The notes beneath the pieces are model-generated. The model saw only the letters and a program-made list of their open reading frames with translations, did not search any database and had not been told where the DNA came from. From Aliiroseovarius sp. S1123 (lineage in GTDB: Bacteria; Pseudomonadota; Alphaproteobacteria; Rhodobacterales; Rhodobacteraceae): a DNA stretch of 64,000 bases. This document shows positions 59,097 through 64,000 of the stretch, piece after piece. Where the stretch lies: positions 1 through 64,000 of the forward strand of contig NZ_JALKBE010000009.1 in assembly GCF_023015885.1 (NCBI RefSeq), read 5' to 3'. The translations under genes were made by a program, and so were the position numbers. How positions within the stretch are numbered: position 1 is the first letter of the stretch; each line of letters opens with the position of its first letter.

Positions 59097-60293
59097 TTAA
59101 CCTTGCTCCTGACCCGAGGCGACGCGGATCACATGGGTCAGCGTTGCAAGGTCACCGCGCAAGTCGGCCAGGCTTTCCTGCCGACCAGCCTGCATTTCTT
59201 CCAAGATGCGCAACATCTGCACGTCGATCGAGCGCAGACGCATGCGGCTTTCTGCATCGACTGGCTCTTCCTCGGTCGCGGAATTGGCCTCGAGGATCTG
59301 GCGCACGGCATCTTGGCTTTCGGCAATCTGCATCAACGCCTGTGTCTGCCCATCATCCTGCGCAAGCTGGTTGGTTAAAGCCTCGACATTGGTTGCCAAG
59401 GCGCGCAGCCTTTCATCCATCATCGCGCGTTGCGCGTCCGTTTGGACAAACATTGTCTGCATGGTTTCGATTTGCTCGGCCAGAATGCCCAGATAGGCCC
59501 CTGCCTCGGATGCATCTTCACCGTCGCCCGACGCATAGCTGAGCTTGGTAATGGTCGACAGCCATTCTTCAAGCTCGCGATAGAACCTGTTCTGGCCGTG
59601 GCCTGCGAACAGCTCCATCAATCCAACAACCAGCGACCCGGCAAGCCCCAGAAGCGAGGACGAGAACGCCGTGCCCATGCCGCCCAGTTGCTCTTCCAGC
59701 CCGGTCATCAGGCGGTTGAACACCTCGACCCCGCCTTCGCCTTCCCCCGGCGCAAGCGAGCGGATGGTTTCGACCACCGCCGGAACAGTCGTCGCAAGAC
59801 CAAAGAACGTGCCCAGAAGGCCAAGGAAAATCAGAAGGTTGACGATATAGCGCGTGATGTCGCGCGCTTCGTCGATCCGGGTGGCGATACTGTCCAGGAT
59901 CGAACGCGAGGACGAGGCCCCGATCTGCAACTGCGTCCCCCGGTTCGAGCGCATCAGGGCAGCAAGCGATGCCAGCAAACGCGGGGCGCTGTCAGGATCG
60001 TGCGCCTCGCGCTGTTGGACAAAGCCTTCGATCCAGCTGACCGAAGCAAAGACCTGCCAGACCTGCCAGAAACAGGCCAGCAGACCAATGACAAAGACAA
60101 ACAGAATGAACCCGTTCAAATACAGGTTCGCCATGAACACGGGCAAAACATGCGGCAACGCCACGAAGGTGCCGAAGCCGACAAGGCCCAAGGCCACCAG
60201 CATCAGAAAGATCTGACGCACGGGTTGAGTGAAAGACGGCTCGATGCCTTTTCTTCTGGGCGCAGTCAGCGTCCCGCGATCCGGGTGATCCAT
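59097..60293 (-). CDS. MotA/TolQ/ExbB-like proton-channel protein
   Basis: 398 residues with four membrane helices (about 25-50, 57-80, 148-170, 207-232), the last two resembling the MotA/ExbB channel (NLLIFLGLLGTFFGLATTVPAVV and GMGTAFSSSLLGLAGSLVVG). A 150-residue helical cytoplasmic tail follows. It lies 3 bases before the MotB/OmpA-like gene, which supplies the partner. No ZorC/ZorD-type gene, flagellar gene or tol gene is adjacent, so neither Zorya defence, flagellar motor nor Tol-Pal is indicated. Confidence 0.82.
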   Translation of the reverse strand: MDHPDRGTLTAPRRKGIEPSFTQPVRQIFLMLVALGLVGFGTFVALPHVLPVFMANLYLNGFILFVFVIGLLACFWQVWQVFASVSWIEGFVQQREAHDPDSAPRLLASLAALMRSNRGTQLQIGASSSRSILDSIATRIDEARDITRYIVNLLIFLGLLGTFFGLATTVPAVVETIRSLAPGEGEGGVEVFNRLMTGLEEQLGGMGTAFSSSLLGLAGSLVVGLMELFAGHGQNRFYRELEEWLSTITKLSYASGDGEDASEAGAYLGILAEQIETMQTMFVQTDAQRAMMDERLRALATNVEALTNQLAQDDGQTQALMQIAESQDAVRQILEANSATEEEPVDAESRMRLRSIDVQMLRILEEMQAGRQESLADLRGDLATLTHVIRVASGQEQG

Positions 60294-60376
60294 GCGGGGT
60301 AAGTCCTTGTCGCCATTATTATTGGCGTCAGGATAGGCAGGTTTTCATTCCCTGCCAAGCTTTCTGTCCGCAGAAT

Positions 60377-60916
60377 TCAACCGCCTGTCAACGCGCGAAC
60401 CTGACGCGACAACCACGACAGATCTTCGTCCTCGATGCCCAGCTCGGTCAGGTGGCTGGCGGTGTTGTAAAGGTATTCGGTATTTGGTCCCCTGCCCCCA
60501 ACCGCGGTCGAGATGATTTGGGCCTGCTCGTCCAGATTAATCTGGCAGTACTGCACGTGATCGGGGTCGATGACATAGGTCACGGCCTCGACCCGGCGGC
60601 CATCGCGCAGGTCGATCATCAGCCGTTTTTCCAAATAGGCCGAGGATACAAGCTCGCGTTCGCGCAGGTCAGCCATAGTCTGGTCATATGTGCCGGGACG
60701 GGCACGGAATGCCAGCCCCTGACAATGTGCGCCAGCCAGCTCGTCCAGCGCCAGTACCAGCCCCGGATGGTCTTCGGTCCCGCGATGATGGATTGATCGC
60801 ATGCAGAAACTGCGGTGATAATCCGGCAGCGTGGCGACCAGCGCTTCGTCATGGTCAAAGCCGGGGTTCCACATCAGTGACCCATAGCCAAATACCCACA
60901 AATCGCCGTTGCTCAT
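60377..60916 (-). CDS. Gamma-glutamylcyclotransferase (ChaC family)
   Basis: 179 residues from the ATG at 60916; further upstream codons overlap the divergent DUF2125 gene. FGYGSLMWNPGF is the substrate-binding loop, and the catalytic glutamate falls in the region RARPGTYDQTMADLRERE. ChaC enzymes degrade glutathione to 5-oxoproline and Cys-Gly. Cytosolic. Confidence 0.9.
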   Translation of the reverse strand: MSNGDLWVFGYGSLMWNPGFDHDEALVATLPDYHRSFCMRSIHHRGTEDHPGLVLALDELAGAHCQGLAFRARPGTYDQTMADLRERELVSSAYLEKRLMIDLRDGRRVEAVTYVIDPDHVQYCQINLDEQAQIISTAVGGRGPNTEYLYNTASHLTELGIEDEDLSWLSRQVRALTGG

Positions 60917-60988
60917 TTCACTCGCCCTTCCGTCCTTCGCGCAGTACACACGCCTATAAGCATGTATCGTGCAAAAAGGGAATTGAAG

Positions 60989-61990
60989 ATGCGTAAGCTG
61001 GTTGTGATTGCAGTGGTTCTGGCGGGGCTTTGGTCCGGGTATTGGTTCATCGGCGCGAAGGGCGTTGAAAGCGCATTCAACACTTGGATCGATGACCGTC
61101 GGGCCGAGGGCTGGGTATCGCAAGCGCAGGATGTCTCGACCCGTGGATTTCCCAATCGGTTCGACACGATCTTCACCGGGCTTGAACTGGCTGATCCTGA
61201 CACTGGACTGGCATGGCGTGCGGAGGAATTTCAGATCCTCGCTCTTTCCTATCAGCCCAATCACGTGATCGCGGTGTGGCCGGGGCAGCAGGTCGTATCC
61301 TCGCCCCTGCAGAACATCACCTTTCAGGCCGACAGTTTCAAAGGATCGCTGGTTTTCGATCCCAGCCCCGACCTTCCGCTGGACCGCAGCTCGATCGTGA
61401 TCGAGAACCTGACCATGCAATCCAACGCGGGCTGGACCGCCGGGCTTGAGGCCGGGCAGATCGCCACGCGCAAATCCTCGGTCGCGCCCAATCGGCACGA
61501 CATTCATTTCGAAGCAACCGGTCTGCTGCCTGCCTCGTCCTTCGTTCAGGGATTTGGGAATGGTGAACTTCTGCCTTCCGTATTCGAACGCGCCTTGCTG
61601 AAAGCCAGCGTCGATTTCACCGGGCCGTGGGATCGGCATGCCGTTGAAACCGCCCGCCCGCAAATCACCCGGATCGCGATCAGCGATCTGGACGCCAAAT
61701 GGGGTGAGTTGGGACTGAAAGCCGTTGGTACGGTAGACGTCGATGCACGCGGCATTCCCACCGGAGAGGTCGCCATCAAGGCCAAGAACTGGCGCAAGAT
61801 GGTCGAGATCGCCGAAGCCTCGGGCGTCCTCGCACCCGAGCTGGTCAGCACCGTCACCGGCGCGCTTCAGTTCGTGGCAGGTCTGTCAGGAAACTCGGAA
61901 ACCTTAGACGTGACCCTGCGCCTGTCCGGAGGAGCGGTCTTCCTTGGCCCCATCCCCATCGGCGCAGCCCCGATCATCAGGATCCGTTAA
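60989..61990 (+). CDS. DUF2125 domain protein, exported or membrane-anchored
   Basis: 333 residues from the ATG at 60989 (AAGGGA upstream); an ATG at 60962 is an alternative. An N-terminal hydrophobic segment (about 4-22) is a signal anchor or signal peptide, followed by a large beta-rich domain: AFNTWIDDRRAEGWV, RGFPNRFDTIFTGLEL and ITFQADSFKGS are DUF2125 landmarks. The family is widespread in alphaproteobacteria; function unknown. Confidence 0.84.
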   Translation: MRKLVVIAVVLAGLWSGYWFIGAKGVESAFNTWIDDRRAEGWVSQAQDVSTRGFPNRFDTIFTGLELADPDTGLAWRAEEFQILALSYQPNHVIAVWPGQQVVSSPLQNITFQADSFKGSLVFDPSPDLPLDRSSIVIENLTMQSNAGWTAGLEAGQIATRKSSVAPNRHDIHFEATGLLPASSFVQGFGNGELLPSVFERALLKASVDFTGPWDRHAVETARPQITRIAISDLDAKWGELGLKAVGTVDVDARGIPTGEVAIKAKNWRKMVEIAEASGVLAPELVSTVTGALQFVAGLSGNSETLDVTLRLSGGAVFLGPIPIGAAPIIRIR

Positions 61991-61994
61991 AGGC

Positions 61995-62837
61995 TTAGCG
62001 ACAATAGGCACCGCTGCGATAGCGGGCGGTATCAAAATGGAAATGGTCCTGATGATACTTGTCCGCATTGGGGCCAAGCACGGTCCCGAACGGACCGCAG
62101 GCCGCCTTGTGCATCTTTTTCAAAACCTTGCTCTGCGCAGGGTCACGCCAGCCGCGCAACACCGACAGCTCGGTCCCATTCTTCAAGCGGATCCCAGCGA
62201 TGTCCACCGCGCGGCCCTTGCCGTGTTCACTGATCTTCGCACCGCGTTGGCTGTTGCGGGTACGGCAGGCGTAATGCGCGACGACACGCAGAGACGACGG
62301 ACCGCCACCCAAACGCCCAACAGCCGGGTACACCCCGTTGCGCACCCAGTTATTCAAGGCTTTCGCCGTGGTGCAATCCATAACCGCTGCTTGGCTGAGC
62401 TTCACGCCCGATACCTCGGTCACACGCACGGGGGATGAGATCCCGCAGCCGTTGATCTTGCCGGGAATGGCCGAAATCGTCTGCCCCTTGATCTCGTTCA
62501 CGCCACAAATCCGACCGCGACGGCCCGCGCTTGCCGGCGTGGGCGTCGAGGATGCGATCCTACGCACAAAGCCCTTTGGGCGGCTGATGGGGCGCAACGA
62601 CGTGACCACAGCAAGCTTTGTCGGCGCGGCTGGCTGCACCGGTACAAACACAACAGGCGTTTCGACCGGACGGGCCATCGGGCGAATTGACGTCGACAAC
62701 AGAGGAAGCTCAGTCACAACCGGTCGCGGTTTGGGGCGATGCACCTCGGCCTGTGCAGTTCCAACACCGACACACGCTGCAAGGGCAAGCGCTCCGGCCT
62801 GCCAAATCACCCTGCCGCGAATGGAACACTTCGCCAT
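61995..62837 (-). CDS. Extensin-like C-terminal domain protein, exported
   Basis: 280 residues. N-terminal export signal (about 1-30) with a possible lipobox LAAC at Cys22, or a normal cleavage after GTAQA. A Pro-rich linker with RPMARPVE and RPISRPKG follows, then the extensin-like domain with VRVTEVSGVKL, CRTRNSQRGAKISEHGKGRA and YHQDHFHFD, the last two holding the metal or peptidase-like residues. Probably a cell-wall-acting enzyme in the periplasm. It starts 16 bases after the tyrC stop. Confidence 0.83.
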   Translation of the reverse strand: MAKCSIRGRVIWQAGALALAACVGVGTAQAEVHRPKPRPVVTELPLLSTSIRPMARPVETPVVFVPVQPAAPTKLAVVTSLRPISRPKGFVRRIASSTPTPASAGRRGRICGVNEIKGQTISAIPGKINGCGISSPVRVTEVSGVKLSQAAVMDCTTAKALNNWVRNGVYPAVGRLGGGPSSLRVVAHYACRTRNSQRGAKISEHGKGRAVDIAGIRLKNGTELSVLRGWRDPAQSKVLKKMHKAACGPFGTVLGPNADKYHQDHFHFDTARYRSGAYCR

Positions 62838-62853
62838 GCCGTCGTTCACCAAC

Positions 62854-63771
62854 CTACTCGTGTTTGACCGAACGTCCGAAATCTGGTGCGTCCGTATCCT
62901 GTCCGGCTTCGATAATGCCACGACGGATCGCACGGGTGCGAGTGAAATAGTCAAACAGGTGGTCCCCATCGCCGGTCCGGATCGCGCGTTGCAGGGCAAA
63001 CAGCTCTTCCGTGAAGCGGCCAAGGATCTCTAAGGTCGCATCTTTGTTGGACAAAAACACGTCACGCCACATGGTCGGATCAGAGGCCGCAATACGCGTA
63101 AAGTCGCGGAAACCCGCCGCCGAGTAGTTGATCACCTCGGTATCGGTCACGCGGCCAAGGTCATCGGCCACGCCGACCATCGTGTAAGCGATCAGGTGCG
63201 GTGCGTGGCTGGTGACGGCCAGAACCAGATCGTGGTGATCGGCATCCATCGTGTCGACATTTGCGCCCATACCTTCCCAGAGGTCGCGCAGGCGCTGGGT
63301 CGCAGCCTCATCCGCGCCATTCGGCACAAGGATGCACCAGCGGTTGTCGTAAAGCTCGGCAAAGCCAGACCGCGGGCCGCTATGTTCGGTCCCGGCAAGC
63401 GGGTGACCAGGAATGAAATGGACGTTTTCAGGCAGATGTGGTGACACAGCCTCGATCACAGCGCCCTTGACCGATCCCACATCTGTGACTGTCGCGCCAG
63501 CTTTCAGAATGGGTCCAATCTCTTTCGCCACGGGACCCATCGCGCCAACCGGAACAGCCAAAACCACAAGGTCCGCGCCTTCGGCCGCTTCGGCAGCAGT
63601 GTCTACGACGCGGTCACAAAATCCGACTTCGCGCGCGATGTCGCGCGTTTCGGCAGAACGGGCGGTGCCGACGATTTCACCGGCCAATCCGCTGCGCCGC
63701 ATCGCATGTGCCATCGACGACGCGATCAGGCCAAGGCCGATCAGGGCCACACGTTGGTAAACCACGCTCAT
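62854..63771 (-). CDS. tyrC: Prephenate/arogenate dehydrogenase
   Basis: 305 residues. NAD(P)-binding GLGLIASS near residue 11, [12 protein letters not shown] near 125 with the prephenate-binding His, and THSAPHL-type motif seen as TSHAPHL near 190. Cytosolic step of tyrosine synthesis. It overlaps hisC by ATGA, the usual order hisC-tyrC in alphaproteobacteria, where one aminotransferase can serve both histidine and aromatic pathways. The precise substrate (prephenate or arogenate) is not decidable. Confidence 0.9.
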   Translation of the reverse strand: MSVVYQRVALIGLGLIASSMAHAMRRSGLAGEIVGTARSAETRDIAREVGFCDRVVDTAAEAAEGADLVVLAVPVGAMGPVAKEIGPILKAGATVTDVGSVKGAVIEAVSPHLPENVHFIPGHPLAGTEHSGPRSGFAELYDNRWCILVPNGADEAATQRLRDLWEGMGANVDTMDADHHDLVLAVTSHAPHLIAYTMVGVADDLGRVTDTEVINYSAAGFRDFTRIAASDPTMWRDVFLSNKDATLEILGRFTEELFALQRAIRTGDGDHLFDYFTRTRAIRRGIIEAGQDTDAPDFGRSVKHE

Positions 63772-64000
63772 GATTTTTTCCCCTCGGACTTGCTGTCGTC
63801 CGACGCAGGTACGACACCTTTGAACCGCCCGACCATATGCGCGACACGGCGGCAGGATGCCTCGTCTCCGATGGTGATGCGCAAGCAGTTGGGCAGGCCA
63901 TAGCCTGCGACGCGACGCACGATAATGCCTTCGCTTTGCAGGAAGTCGTCACAGGCATTCGCCTCGTTCGCATCGGCAAAGCGCGCAAGGATGAAGTTGG
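63768..64000 (-). CDS. hisC: Histidinol-phosphate aminotransferase, C-terminal part (5' end outside window)
   Basis: The last 77 codons only, running off the right edge of the window. The visible part ends with [19 protein letters not shown] and a short Ser/Lys-rich tail, characteristic of HisC, a PLP enzyme. Its TGA overlaps the tyrC ATG (ATGA), so tyrC is translationally coupled. Confidence 0.88.
   Translation of the reverse strand, partial: NFILARFADANEANACDDFLQSEGIIVRRVAGYGLPNCLRITIGDEASCRRVAHMVGRFKGVVPASDDSKSEGKKS

Noticed and set aside
57357..60293. Zorya anti-phage defence system
   Set aside because: The ZorA/ZorB-like pair lacks ZorC, ZorD or ZorE neighbours; flanking genes are M23 peptidase and ChaC, so defence is not supported.
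60917..61663. N-terminal extension of the ChaC-like gene
   Set aside because: The extra codons overlap the DUF2125 gene on the other strand and show no family similarity; ChaC begins at 60916.

Overview
The window is about 60% GC alphaproteobacterial chromosome, almost certainly from a member of the Rhodobacterales (marine Roseobacter group). Several things point there: ccoNOQP-ccoGHIS lies next to fnrL and hemN; a five-gene F1 operon (atpHAGDC) has no Fo genes beside it; there are DUF1523, DUF2125, DUF2161 and H-type lectin proteins; and a MotA/ExbB-like gene is paired with a long coiled-coil OmpA gene. This assignment rests on recognising families and gene order, not on a database search. 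I saw no rRNA, tRNA or CRISPR array.

Layout. Positions 1-128 are the right end of an IS3-family element, abutting deoC and a double aldehyde dehydrogenase (212-3593). From 11536 back to 3667 runs a minus-strand block of eight genes, most of unknown function: a coiled-coil protein, an AAA+ ATPase, DUF1523 and others. Two AT-richer membrane-protein genes sit inside it, each preceded by a copy of the same two-hairpin repeat. Next come an M20 peptidase, an ABC exporter divergent from a TesA-like esterase, and a LuxR-type regulator. Positions 17755-29138 are the microaerobic respiration region: cbb3 oxidase structural genes (ccoNOQP), assembly genes (ccoGHIS), a universal stress protein, fnrL and hemN, with four FNR-type boxes in the intergenic spaces. 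Then follow a secreted lipase, a beta-helix/bactofilin-like membrane protein, groESL with a perfect CIRCE operator, a TraB/GumN protein, DUF2161, and manganese pyrophosphatase. A third copy of the two-hairpin repeat lies between two AT-richer hypothetical genes at 36563-37442.

The remainder is mostly housekeeping: a HAD phosphatase, a PhaJ-like hydratase, ribF-Dabb-YcgN-ltaE as one overlapping operon, an alpha/beta hydrolase with a chromene-carboxylate isomerase-like protein, prs, a single-domain H-type lectin, an MFS exporter, atpHAGDC, two methyltransferases around gloB, clpA with an M23 peptidase, the MotA/OmpA pair, chaC, DUF2125, an extensin-like protein, prephenate dehydrogenase and the 3' end of hisC.

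The strongest candidates for something undescribed are the 3667-11536 AAA+/coiled-coil/membrane block, the two-hairpin repeat that accompanies AT-richer genes at three places, and a structured 3' region after ccoP.
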